From Bacteroidota bacterium (lineage in GTDB: Bacteria > Bacteroidota > Bacteroidia > NORP154): a DNA stretch of 48,439 nucleotides. This document shows, one piece after another, positions 1 through 6,317 of the stretch; the stretch's first letter is position 1; every line of letters begins with the position of its first letter. The stretch is taken from contig JACZWC010000034.1 in NCBI GenBank assembly GCA_022572355.1, positions 1 through 48,439 on the forward strand. The letters are read 5' to 3'. The position numbers and the translations under genes were made by a program. The notes below the pieces were generated by a model. That model worked only from the letters and a program-made list of their open reading frames with translations. It had not been told where the DNA came from and made no database searches.

Positions 1-1
1 G

Positions 2-142
2 GTTAAAGAACGGGGCTTTACACTTGAGGGGGCGAAAAAAAAGCTGAAAGAAAACAAGTCCGATACTATTAATAATATTGAGATCATCAAATCTTTGAAT
101 AAGGTCCGGGATTTCTTGGTGGAGATTAAGAAGGAACTTTAA
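2..142 (+). CDS. MerR-family transcriptional regulator, C-terminal end (partial)
   Basis: An open frame runs from the left edge to a TAA at 140-142 and gives 46 residues. The first part, KERGFTLEGAKKKLKE, resembles the end of the winged-helix region of short Bacteroidota MerR-like regulators, where the phrase (F/Y)T(I/L)EGA(K/R)(K/R)(L) is common. A charged helix follows, likely the start of the dimerisation region. The start and DNA-binding helix lie outside the window, so neither ligand nor target can be inferred. Assignment rests on this short motif only. Confidence 0.6.
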   Translation, partial: VKERGFTLEGAKKKLKENKSDTINNIEIIKSLNKVRDFLVEIKKEL

Positions 143-209
143 TATACCGAAAGAAACCAGGTTTACGAACTTTTTTAGTCCCGCTGGATGAATTTTCTGC
201 TATCAATAA

Positions 210-277
210 ACAAGTTGGCAATACGCAGTTGGCAAAAAGGGCAATTGCCAATTGCATTTTGTCAACTGCCAACTTGT
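210..277. repeat. Long imperfect inverted repeat between the MerR-like gene and metG
   Basis: The outer arms ACAAGTTGGCA (210-220) and TGCCAACTTGT (267-277) are perfect reverse complements. The inner arms around 226-237 and 257-268 (CAGTTGGCAAAA against TTTTGTCAACTG) pair with one mismatch, and the centre holds GCAATTGC. The whole could fold into one long hairpin between two convergent genes. It lacks a T-run on either side, so it is better read as a palindromic intergenic repeat than as a classic terminator, although it could slow transcription from both sides. Confidence 0.55.
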
Positions 278-305
278 GTATAAATTTATTGAAATTCCGA
301 TACGT

Positions 306-2072
306 TTAAATATTGCTTATTGATTGTGCTTTCTCTTTGGCTTTCTGGAGTTTTTCGATTTGGGTTTCTATTTCCCAATCTTCTATCTTTGCAAACAGTA
401 ATTCCGCTTTGTTGATCTGATGACCTGATTTTAGCAAAACATCTTCAGCATCCCATGATAATTTAGATTTATTTAAGTTTAACAGGCCTGCAATTTTGTT
501 GCTTGTAGATGGCAGGAACGGTGCTAATAAAATTGATAAATGTGCTGCTATCTGCAAGGAATTATTCAGTATTGCACCAGTTCTTTTTTTGTCGGTTTTA
601 ATTAATTTCCACGGTTCATTATCTGCCAAATATTTATTGCCTATTCTCGCCAGATTCATTGCCTCGCTTTGTGCAGCCCTGAACTCATAATTCTCTAAAT
701 GCTGCTCTACATAGTCATACGCATCCATAATTTTATCAAGTAATTTGGTGTCTTCTACAGTATCTTTTTCTGAGCCGTCAGGCATTTTCCCATCATAAAA
801 TTTATGCACTAAAGTTATTACTCTATTCACAAAATTACCGAGATTAGCTACTAATTCGTTATTGTTCCTCGCTTGAAAATCTCTCCATGTAAAATCGTTA
901 TCCTTTGTCTCAGGTGCATTGGCACATAAAACATACCTCAGTACATCTTGCTTATCAGGAAAATCATCTAAATATTCATTTAGCCATACTGCCCAATTGC
1001 GCGAAGTGGAAAATTTGTCTCCCTCTAAGTTCAGGAATTCATTGGCAGGAACATTGTCCGGCAAGATAAACCCGCCATGTGCTTTTAGTAAAATAGGGAA
1101 GATAATACAATGAAAAACGATGTTGTCCTTGCCAATAAAATGCACCAATTTTGTGTCATTATCCTTCCAGTAATCTTCCCAATTTTTATCATTATCGGCT
1201 GCCCACTGTTTTGTTGCTGAAATATACCCTATCGGTGCATCTAACCAAACGTATAACACTTTGCCTTCGGCTCCTTCAAGGGGAACTTTTACACCCCAGT
1301 CCAAATCGCGTGTCATTGCTCTTTGTTTAAGCCCCCCTTCGATCCAGGATTTACATTGTCCGAAAACATTGGGTTTCCAGTCATCTTTATGCCCGTCAAT
1401 AATCCATTCTTTCAACCATCTTTCATATTTATCCATTGGCAAATACCAGTGTTTGGTCTCCTTCAAAACGGGTTGATTACCACTCAGTGCTGATTTAGGA
1501 TTAATTAACTCTTTTGGGCTTAAGGAACTGCCGCATTTTTCACATTGATCTCCATACGCATTTCCATAATCACATTTCGGGCATGTGCCCGTTATATACC
1601 TGTCGGCTAAAAACTGCTGGTGCTCTTCATCGTAATATTGTTCAGTGGTTTTCCGAACAAATTCATCCTTGTCATTTAACACTTTGAAAAAGTCAGCGGC
1701 TGTTTTGTGGTGTAATTCAGAAGAGGTTCGGTGAAAAATGTCGAAATCAATTCCAAAATCCTCAAATGACTTTTTGTTCAGATGGTGGTATTTATCAACT
1801 ATTTCCTTAGGGCTCACTCCATCCTTTTTAGCCCTTAAGGTAATGGCAGCACCATGCTCATCCGAACCACAGACAAACAATACATCTTCACCCTTTAATC
1901 TCAAATAGCGGGCATAGATATCAGCTGGCAGGTATGCTCCTGCAAGATGACCTATGTGTAAAGGTCCATTTGCATAGGGAAGCGCTGCCGTTACCGTATA
2001 TCTTTTGAACTTTGATTTACGACCTTGCCTACCGGCAGGCAGATTGACGATTTTAGATTGATCTTTATTCAT
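306..2072 (-). CDS. metG: Methionyl-tRNA synthetase (short form)
   Basis: Class I aminoacyl-tRNA synthetase that charges tRNA-Met in the cytoplasm. The Rossmann fold opens with [11 protein letters not shown], with HIGH at residues 39-42. A zinc knuckle CPKC...CEKC lies at 164-180, and the KMSKS loop appears as KFSTS near residue 352, a usual variant in this phylum. [15 protein letters not shown] and the anticodon-binding helical region follow. At 588 residues the protein stops after the anticodon domain and lacks the C-terminal EMAP/Trbp111-like tRNA-binding domain of the roughly 680-residue forms; no separate gene for it is seen nearby. The N-terminus carries an unusual insert, [10 protein letters not shown], encoded by a GC-rich palindromic repeat (2024-2042), before the conserved [10 protein letters not shown]. 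No later Met precedes the conserved core, so the start at 2072 is kept. Confidence 0.95.
   Translation of the reverse strand: MNKDQSKIVNLPAGRQGRKSKFKRYTVTAALPYANGPLHIGHLAGAYLPADIYARYLRLKGEDVLFVCGSDEHGAAITLRAKKDGVSPKEIVDKYHHLNKKSFEDFGIDFDIFHRTSSELHHKTAADFFKVLNDKDEFVRKTTEQYYDEEHQQFLADRYITGTCPKCDYGNAYGDQCEKCGSSLSPKELINPKSALSGNQPVLKETKHWYLPMDKYERWLKEWIIDGHKDDWKPNVFGQCKSWIEGGLKQRAMTRDLDWGVKVPLEGAEGKVLYVWLDAPIGYISATKQWAADNDKNWEDYWKDNDTKLVHFIGKDNIVFHCIIFPILLKAHGGFILPDNVPANEFLNLEGDKFSTSRNWAVWLNEYLDDFPDKQDVLRYVLCANAPETKDNDFTWRDFQARNNNELVANLGNFVNRVITLVHKFYDGKMPDGSEKDTVEDTKLLDKIMDAYDYVEQHLENYEFRAAQSEAMNLARIGNKYLADNEPWKLIKTDKKRTGAILNNSLQIAAHLSILLAPFLPSTSNKIAGLLNLNKSKLSWDAEDVLLKSGHQINKAELLFAKIEDWEIETQIEKLQKAKEKAQSISNI
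2024..2042. repeat. GC-rich palindromic repeat inside the metG 5' coding region
   Basis: CTTGCCTACCGGCAGGCAG is a near-palindrome, a slightly decayed copy of the perfect 20-bp palindrome at 3149-3168. It is read in frame as part of NLPAGRQGR at the MetRS N-terminus. A third relative lies at 34064-34086. Such short palindromes are dispersed in many Bacteroidota genomes and often leave PAGRQ/CRQAG-type peptides when they fall in genes. Confidence 0.7.
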
Positions 2073-2088
2073 AAATTTGCCGAAAGCG

Positions 2089-2096
2089 CAAATATA
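2089..2096 (-). promoter_or_regulatory. Candidate -7 box for metG
   Basis: On the minus strand TATATTTG matches the Bacteroidota -7 consensus TAnnTTTG. It sits 17 nt upstream of the metG ATG, which would give a leader of about 10 nt. No good TTTG -33 box stands 17-20 nt further upstream, so the call is tentative. Confidence 0.4.
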
Positions 2097-2142
2097 AGAA
2101 CAAAGCTATTAGTTAGTTAATCTAAAAATCACAGCTTTTAAA

Positions 2143-3045
2143 ATGCTTTCTCCACCTCATTTAAAACAAGGCAGTAAAGTAGGGATAGTATCACCTGCAA
2201 GAAAAGTTACGAAAGAAGAAATACGATCTTCCATCAATACACTGAAAGCATGGGGGCTTGAAATTGTATTGAGCGAGAACCTGTTTAAATCATATCACCA
2301 ATTTGCCGGTACAGAAGCAGAGAGAATAAGTGATTTTCAATCAATGCTCGATGACGATTCGATCAAAGCAATTTTGTGTTCAAGAGGGGGCTACGGAACT
2401 GTTAGGATCATTGACCAGCTAGATTTTTCAAAATTCGTTAAATCCCCCAAATGGATTATTGGGTTTAGTGATGTTACCGTTCTACATTCACATATTCATT
2501 CAAATTTCGGCATTGAAACATTGCACTCCCCGATGTGTGTAAATTTTTCGACAAGTGACAGCTCAAATGATACTGTAAATAGTTTAAGGCAAGCTCTGTT
2601 TGGAGAAAAAATAACATATGATACAATCAATCATCCTTTAAATCGTTCAGGTTCGGTTGAAGGTATATTGACAGGCGGGAATTTATCTATCCTCTATAGT
2701 ACCAGGGGGACAAATTCGGATATTGATACCAGTGGAAAGATCCTCTTCATTGAGGATGTCGATGAATATCTGTACCATATAGACCGCATGATGATGAATT
2801 TAAAGAGGTCGGGACTATTGGCCCCTCTTTCGGGATTGATTGTCGGGAGCATGAGCGAAATGAATGACAATAAAATTCCCTTTGGAAAAACTGCAGAAGA
2901 GATCATTTCCGAATCAGTTGCAGAGTACGATTATCCCGTTTGCTTCGATTTTCCGGCAGGACATATAAAAGAAAACCTAACATTAATTCTGGGTAGAAAA
3001 ATCAAATTGAATGTTTCCGATACTACAACTCTCAAATTCAGTTAA
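2143..3045 (+). CDS. ldcA: LD-carboxypeptidase, peptidase family S66 (muramoyltetrapeptide carboxypeptidase)
   Basis: Cytoplasmic serine peptidase that removes the terminal D-Ala from murein tetrapeptides during peptidoglycan recycling. At 300 residues it has the normal family length. The N-terminal half has VGIVSPARKV and CSRGGYGTVRI; the nucleophile motif GFSDVT puts Ser109 in place. The other members of the Ser-Glu-His triad are Glu204 in FIEDVDEY and His274 in AGHIKEN, by analogy with Pseudomonas LdcA. There is no signal peptide. The gene is divergent from metG across 70 bp and is followed by the promoter of the tRNA-Leu locus. The ATG at 2143 directly precedes the conserved start of the fold. 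Confidence 0.93.
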   Translation: MLSPPHLKQGSKVGIVSPARKVTKEEIRSSINTLKAWGLEIVLSENLFKSYHQFAGTEAERISDFQSMLDDDSIKAILCSRGGYGTVRIIDQLDFSKFVKSPKWIIGFSDVTVLHSHIHSNFGIETLHSPMCVNFSTSDSSNDTVNSLRQALFGEKITYDTINHPLNRSGSVEGILTGGNLSILYSTRGTNSDIDTSGKILFIEDVDEYLYHIDRMMMNLKRSGLLAPLSGLIVGSMSEMNDNKIPFGKTAEEIISESVAEYDYPVCFDFPAGHIKENLTLILGRKIKLNVSDTTTLKFS

Positions 3046-3066
3046 TAAGTGTTTTGTATTATCTCC

Positions 3067-3097
3067 TTTGTGTATCCAAAACATTTCAATATTTTCG
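3067..3097 (+). promoter_or_regulatory. Promoter of the tRNA-Leu / GIY-YIG locus
   Basis: TTTG (3067-3070), a 19-nt spacer and TATTTTCG (3090-3097) match the Bacteroidota sigma-A pattern TTTG-N19-TAnnTTTG with one mismatch in the -7 box. The expected transcription start lies a few bases before the tRNA-Leu 5' half at 3117, the normal geometry for a tRNA promoter. It would now also drive the GIY-YIG gene and the intact tRNA-Leu up to the terminator at 3599-3626. Confidence 0.6.
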
Positions 3098-3116
3098 TCC
3101 TGTAAAAAAGACAGCT

Positions 3117-3178
3117 GCCGAAGTGGCGGAACTGGTAGACGCGCACGACCTGCCTGCCGGCAGGCAGGCTCAAAATCA
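3117..3178 (+). pseudogene. Broken tRNA-Leu(CAA): 5' half only, interrupted by a palindrome
   Basis: GCCGAAGTGGCGGAACTGG begins a typical leucine tRNA, with acceptor 5' strand GCCGAAG and D-arm TGGTAGACGC, and runs to the 5' anticodon stem CACGA. The 20-bp palindrome follows, and then the anticodon loop resumes as CTCAAAA (anticodon CAA) and breaks off after TC. The rest of the 3' anticodon stem, variable arm, T-arm and 3' acceptor strand are absent, and 26 nt later the GIY-YIG start codon appears. The fragment therefore cannot form a tRNA. Its own promoter is kept (3067-3097). Confidence 0.85.
3149..3168. repeat. Perfect 20-bp palindrome inserted in the tRNA-Leu anticodon arm
   Basis: CCTGCCTGCCGGCAGGCAGG is identical to its reverse complement. 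It stands exactly between the 5' anticodon stem (CACGA) and the anticodon loop (CTCAAAA) of the broken tRNA. Removing it restores a contiguous tRNA-Leu stem-loop 5' side. Relatives occur at 2024-2042 and 34064-34086. Confidence 0.9.
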
Positions 3179-3203
3179 CATCTAAAATATAATATCTAAT
3201 TTT

Positions 3204-3455
3204 ATGTTCTACGTATATGTAATTAGTAGTTTAATCAGAACATACATTTATGTAGGCATTTCAGATGATCCTAACAGACGTATAGAACAACATAATAAAG
3301 GATATAATAAAACCACAAAACCATATGTTCCTTTTAAAACAATATTAATAGAAGAATTTAAAAGTAGGACAGAAGCAAGAGAAAGAGAAAAATCTTTAAA
3401 ATCAGGATCAGGAAAAGAATATCTTAAAAAATTAGAAGTTGATATTAAAATATAA
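3204..3455 (+). CDS. Small GIY-YIG nuclease-family protein
   Basis: Eighty-three residues covering one GIY-YIG domain of the compact UvrC/URI-like type. It starts with YVYVISSLIRTYIYVGISDD, where the first Tyr motif has the form YVY and the second YVG, then DPNRRIEQHN carries the conserved Arg and the His-Asn pair, and Glu in EARERE would bind the metal ion. No DNA-binding domain is added. The gene is AT-rich, unlike its neighbours. It lies between a broken tRNA-Leu and an intact tRNA-Leu that begins 1 nt after its stop codon, inside one apparent transcription unit. A mobile or formerly mobile nuclease associated with tRNA genes is the natural reading; nuclease activity and target are inferred. 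Confidence 0.85.
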   Translation: MFYVYVISSLIRTYIYVGISDDPNRRIEQHNKGYNKTTKPYVPFKTILIEEFKSRTEAREREKSLKSGSGKEYLKKLEVDIKI

Positions 3456-3456
3456 G

Positions 3457-3538
3457 GCCCAGGTGGCGGAATTGGTAGACGCGCTGGTCTCAAACACCAG
3501 TGGGGTAACCCGTGCCGGTTCGATTCCGGCCCTGGGTA
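3457..3538 (+). tRNA. tRNA-Leu (anticodon CAA)
   Basis: The cloverleaf is complete. The acceptor stem GCCCAGG pairs with CCTGGGT with a G-T pair at the end. The D-arm is TGGCGGAATTGGTAGACGC. The anticodon stem-loop CTGGT-CTCAAAC-ACCAG gives anticodon CAA. A class II variable arm TGGGGTAACCCG follows, and the T-arm is GCCGG-TTCGATT-CCGGC. Discriminator A is at 3538 and CCA is not encoded. The length of 82 nt fits a leucine tRNA. It is a different tRNA from the broken 5' half upstream, whose acceptor strand is GCCGAAG. Confidence 0.95.
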
Positions 3539-3598
3539 CAGTTATTGTATTCAACAGCTTAAAGCAACCGTTGGCAACTTAGCACGTCCTTCATTCGG

Positions 3599-3626
3599 AA
3601 GCTCTCTATGGAAGGAGAGCTTTTTT
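3599..3626 (+). terminator. Rho-independent terminator after tRNA-Leu
   Basis: AAGCTCTC (3599-3606) pairs with GAGAGCTT (3615-3622) around an 8-nt loop and is followed by a run of six T (3621-3626). It ends the tRNA-Leu transcript. An ATG in its loop at 3608 is in frame with the downstream deaminase but is unlikely to be the start. Confidence 0.8.
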
Positions 3627-3664
3627 GGTCTAAATGTGTAAGCCCCCTAAGTAGATTGATAGAA

Positions 3665-4135
3665 ATGACAGAAAAACCAAGCTTTGATGAGATATACATG
3701 GACCTGGCTCTCAATTTGTCTAAGAGATCCCATTGTGTTAAGATGAAGGTTGGTGCAGTAATCGCTAAAGAAACGCGTATCGTCTCATTGGGATATAATG
3801 GCCCTCCGGCAGGCACGCATAATTGCGATGAAGAATGGCCGGAAGAAGGGTGTGAACGGAGCAGTTTGGGCAGTTGTTCTTTGGCAGTCCATGCTGAGGA
3901 GAATGCGATCTTGTATGCGGCGAAAAACAAGGTGGATATCAAAGGAACAACATTGTATATTACGTTATCACCTTGTTTGCCATGTGCCAGAATGATATTT
4001 ACAACCGGAATAGAAAAGGTATTGTTTTTGAATTCATATGCAGAATACAAAGGCGTGGATAATGATGAGGGACTTGATTTTCTTAGAAAATTTGGAGTTG
4101 AGGTATTGCATTGTAAAAAAGAGAAAGTCACCTAG
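3665..4135 (+). CDS. dCMP deaminase-family zinc deaminase
   Basis: Converts dCMP to dUMP for dTTP synthesis, or acts as a related cytidine/deoxycytidylate deaminase. From the chosen ATG it is 156 residues long, starting MTEKPSFDEIYMDLALNLS, as in Bacteroidota homologues. GAVIAKETRIVSLGYNGPPAG is the substrate loop. The zinc site is made of HAEEN, with the catalytic Glu, and PCLPC, with two Cys. The extra NCDEEW...GC segment with Cys residues is typical of ComEB-like dCMP deaminases. The in-frame ATG at 3608 lies in the tRNA terminator loop and gives an atypical N-terminus, so 3665 is preferred. The stop is 2 nt before the S41 protease gene, indicating co-transcription. Confidence 0.9.
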   Translation: MTEKPSFDEIYMDLALNLSKRSHCVKMKVGAVIAKETRIVSLGYNGPPAGTHNCDEEWPEEGCERSSLGSCSLAVHAEENAILYAAKNKVDIKGTTLYITLSPCLPCARMIFTTGIEKVLFLNSYAEYKGVDNDEGLDFLRKFGVEVLHCKKEKVT

Positions 4136-4137
4136 CC

Positions 4138-5769
4138 ATGAGAAAGAACAAGCGTAAATTATTTATGTATTTGCCCATTGCATTGGCGCTGTCGATTGTT
4201 GTGGGAATTTTCTTGGGATCCAGGTTCAATGTGGCTTCAAACAGCAATTCTAAATTTCGAAAATTCAATAAAGTGAACGAAGTGCTGACCTATATTTTCG
4301 AAGAGTATGTGGATTCAGTAGATAAGGTTACACTTATTGAAGGATCATTGGTTTCACTTCTTAAGAATCTCGATCCTCATTCGTCTTATATTTCAACAAA
4401 AGATCTTAAGAGCCTGAGTGAACCACTGGAGGGAAATTTTGAAGGAATAGGGATTGAGTTCAATATAATCAAGGATACGATAATTGTGATTAGTCCGATT
4501 GCTGGCGGGCCTTCAGAAGCTTTGGGATTAGAAGCGGGAGATAGAATCATCAAAATTGAACAGGAGACAGTTGCCGGAATCGGTGTTACCAGCAAGGAGG
4601 TAATGAGTATGCTGAGAGGACCTAAAGGAACGGCAGTTGATATCAGCATCAAGAGAAGAGGAACAACAGCGATGATTGATTATACGATAATTCGGGGTGA
4701 AATACCTATTCACAGTGTTGATATAGCGTATATGATCAATGACTCTATAGGTTATATTAAGATCAATCGGTTCTCGGCGAAAACACATAAAGAATTTGTG
4801 ATTGCATTTGAGTCTTTGCCGAAGCGGTCGCTTAAGGGGCTGGTGCTCGATCTCCGGGGAAACCCAGGAGGATATCTCAGCGCTGCCATTGCAGTTTCGG
4901 ACGAGTTTTTAGACAGGGATCAATTGATAGTTTATACCCAGGGAAAGGCACATCCAAGGACACCATATGTAGCAACGAGCAGTGGCCTTTTTAAGGAGGG
5001 TAAAGTCATTATTTTGATTGATGAGGGTTCAGCATCGGCGAGCGAAATTGTTGCAGGAGCTATACAGGATAATGACAGGGGAATAATTTTGGGAAGGCGC
5101 TCCTTTGGCAAGGGATTGGTTCAGGAACAGTTTGTCTTTCCAGATGGTTCAGCAGTACGATTGACTATCGCCAGGTATTATACGCCCACAGGCAGGTGTA
5201 TACAAAGGCCTTATGATGAAGGTATAGAGAGTTATTATCATGATGTTTACAAGAGATTTAACAATGAAGTATTTGCTGAGAATGACAGTTCATACTTCAA
5301 AGATTCACTGAGATTTACAACGCCTGCCGGCAAGACTGTGTATGGTGGAGGTGGCATTAAACCGGACATATATGTACCCATTGACACCATTGGGCAGTCA
5401 ATTTATTTGAGGCGAATAGTAAATCGAGGTTTGATTAATCAATTTGCATTTGATTACGCAGATAAGAATCGTAGAAGGCTAACTAACTATAGAGCTGTTG
5501 ATGATTACGACCAGGAGTTTAACCTCACAGAAAATGAGTTACAGAGCTTTTATGATTATGTTTCGGATAAGGGGGTACAGAGAAATGAGCGGGATATCAA
5601 AGTGTCTGAACAGATAATTGAGGTTAGGCTTAAGGCGTATATAGCAAAACATATTTGGAATAATGAGGGGTTTTATCCTGTGATCCACCACATTGACAAG
5701 ACACTACAAAGGGCAATTGAAGAGATGCGGGATGAGAATTATTCAATATTTGCAGACAAGCTTCCATAA
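4138..5769 (+). CDS. S41-family C-terminal processing peptidase (CtpA/Prc type)
   Basis: Membrane-anchored periplasmic protease of 543 residues. An uncleaved N-terminal helix (YLPIALALSIVVGIFLGSRF) follows a basic start. A PDZ domain lies at about 95-180 (GIGIEFNI, GLEAGDRIIKI). The protease core carries Ser300 in GSASASEI, Lys325 in FGKG and Gln329 in GLVQ. The Ser-Lys spacing of 25 and Lys-Gln spacing of 4 match the CtpB triad. A C-terminal helical extension of about 130 residues follows the ARYYTPTGRCIQRPY segment. It is translated from an ATG 2 nt after the deaminase stop. Substrates are unknown; the family trims or degrades envelope proteins. Confidence 0.93.
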   Translation: MRKNKRKLFMYLPIALALSIVVGIFLGSRFNVASNSNSKFRKFNKVNEVLTYIFEEYVDSVDKVTLIEGSLVSLLKNLDPHSSYISTKDLKSLSEPLEGNFEGIGIEFNIIKDTIIVISPIAGGPSEALGLEAGDRIIKIEQETVAGIGVTSKEVMSMLRGPKGTAVDISIKRRGTTAMIDYTIIRGEIPIHSVDIAYMINDSIGYIKINRFSAKTHKEFVIAFESLPKRSLKGLVLDLRGNPGGYLSAAIAVSDEFLDRDQLIVYTQGKAHPRTPYVATSSGLFKEGKVIILIDEGSASASEIVAGAIQDNDRGIILGRRSFGKGLVQEQFVFPDGSAVRLTIARYYTPTGRCIQRPYDEGIESYYHDVYKRFNNEVFAENDSSYFKDSLRFTTPAGKTVYGGGGIKPDIYVPIDTIGQSIYLRRIVNRGLINQFAFDYADKNRRRLTNYRAVDDYDQEFNLTENELQSFYDYVSDKGVQRNERDIKVSEQIIEVRLKAYIAKHIWNNEGFYPVIHHIDKTLQRAIEEMRDENYSIFADKLP

Positions 5770-5812
5770 AAAAAGGGACTTGCTTTGCCCTAAGACAAAT
5801 CAAATCCCTTTT
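5770..5812. terminator. Bidirectional-looking terminator between the protease and lipoprotein genes
   Basis: AAAAAGGGACTTG just after the protease stop pairs with CAAATCCCTTTT (5801-5812) with one mismatch. A-rich and T-rich flanks on the two sides allow termination of both convergent genes. Confidence 0.6.
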
Positions 5813-5838
5813 AGATTGATTGTAAAAACGCTCAGGAC

Positions 5839-6171
5839 TTATCCTTCTGCGCCTTCGTCACTGTGATCGTGACCATCACCGTCTTCATGATCGTCTCCAT
5901 TTCCTGCGCAGTCATCTCCGCAAGTATGGCCTTCCTCACCGTGAGCATAGCTGTGAGCTTCTTCAGTGCAATTGTCATTGCACACATGCTCCGCTAATTG
6001 TTCACTAGCTTCCTCTGCAGGTTCTTCTGCGGCCTCTTCAGCTGGTTCAGCTTCTTCGGCTACTTCTTCAACTGCATCAGTCGAAGCGTCTTCTGCTTCT
6101 CCGCCACCTTCATTACATGCAACAAATGCAAATAATCCGGTAGCAAGCAATAACAAATACACTTTTTTCAC
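5839..6171 (-). CDS. Acidic His/Cys-rich lipoprotein, possible metal-binding protein
   Basis: A small secreted protein of 110 residues beginning at a GTG. The signal peptide MKKVYLLLLATGLFAFVAC ends in a lipobox-like FVAC, so Cys19 would be lipidated. The mature part is almost free of large hydrophobic residues. It has Ala/Glu-rich repeats (VEEVAEEAEPAEEAAEEP), then Cys pairs HVCNDNC and HTCGDDC with His, and an Asp/His tail DDHEDGDGHDHSDEG. These look suited to binding divalent or soft metals, but no family is recognised and this is inference from composition. It is a monocistronic gene between the S41 terminator and the end of the efflux operon, with a possible -7 box at 6235-6242. Confidence 0.7.
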   Translation of the reverse strand: MKKVYLLLLATGLFAFVACNEGGGEAEDASTDAVEEVAEEAEPAEEAAEEPAEEASEQLAEHVCNDNCTEEAHSYAHGEEGHTCGDDCAGNGDDHEDGDGHDHSDEGAEG

Positions 6172-6234
6172 TTTTCTTATGATTTTTCCCGTTAACGAGG
6201 GTGATTAATAAATTAGGGTTTCTTGTTACGGATG

Positions 6235-6242
6235 CAAATGTA
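6235..6242 (-). promoter_or_regulatory. Candidate -7 box for the acidic lipoprotein gene
   Basis: TACATTTG on the minus strand fits TAnnTTTG. A CTTG upstream could be a weak -33 box at a 21-nt spacing, longer than usual. It would give a leader of about 55 nt before the GTG start. Confidence 0.35.
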
Positions 6243-6317
6243 TATAAATTTCTGAAAGTCCGACAAGGGCAGAAATATTTTATAAACAATGAGATGTAAC
6301 TGATTGTTGATATCACC

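Noticed and set aside
3011..3199. A 62-codon plus-strand frame across the broken tRNA-Leu and palindrome.
   Set aside because: Its C-terminal half is a translation of tRNA sequence (SGGTGRRA) and of the palindrome (PACRQAG), so it is not a gene.
3117..3538. Self-splicing group I intron with a homing endonuclease in tRNA-Leu.
   Set aside because: The two tRNA parts are not halves of one tRNA (acceptor strands differ), the second is complete, and no room exists for an intron core outside the GIY-YIG gene.
3608..3664. Upstream in-frame ATG start for the dCMP deaminase.
   Set aside because: It lies in the loop of the tRNA-Leu terminator and adds a tail unlike the family; the ATG at 3665 begins the conserved protein.
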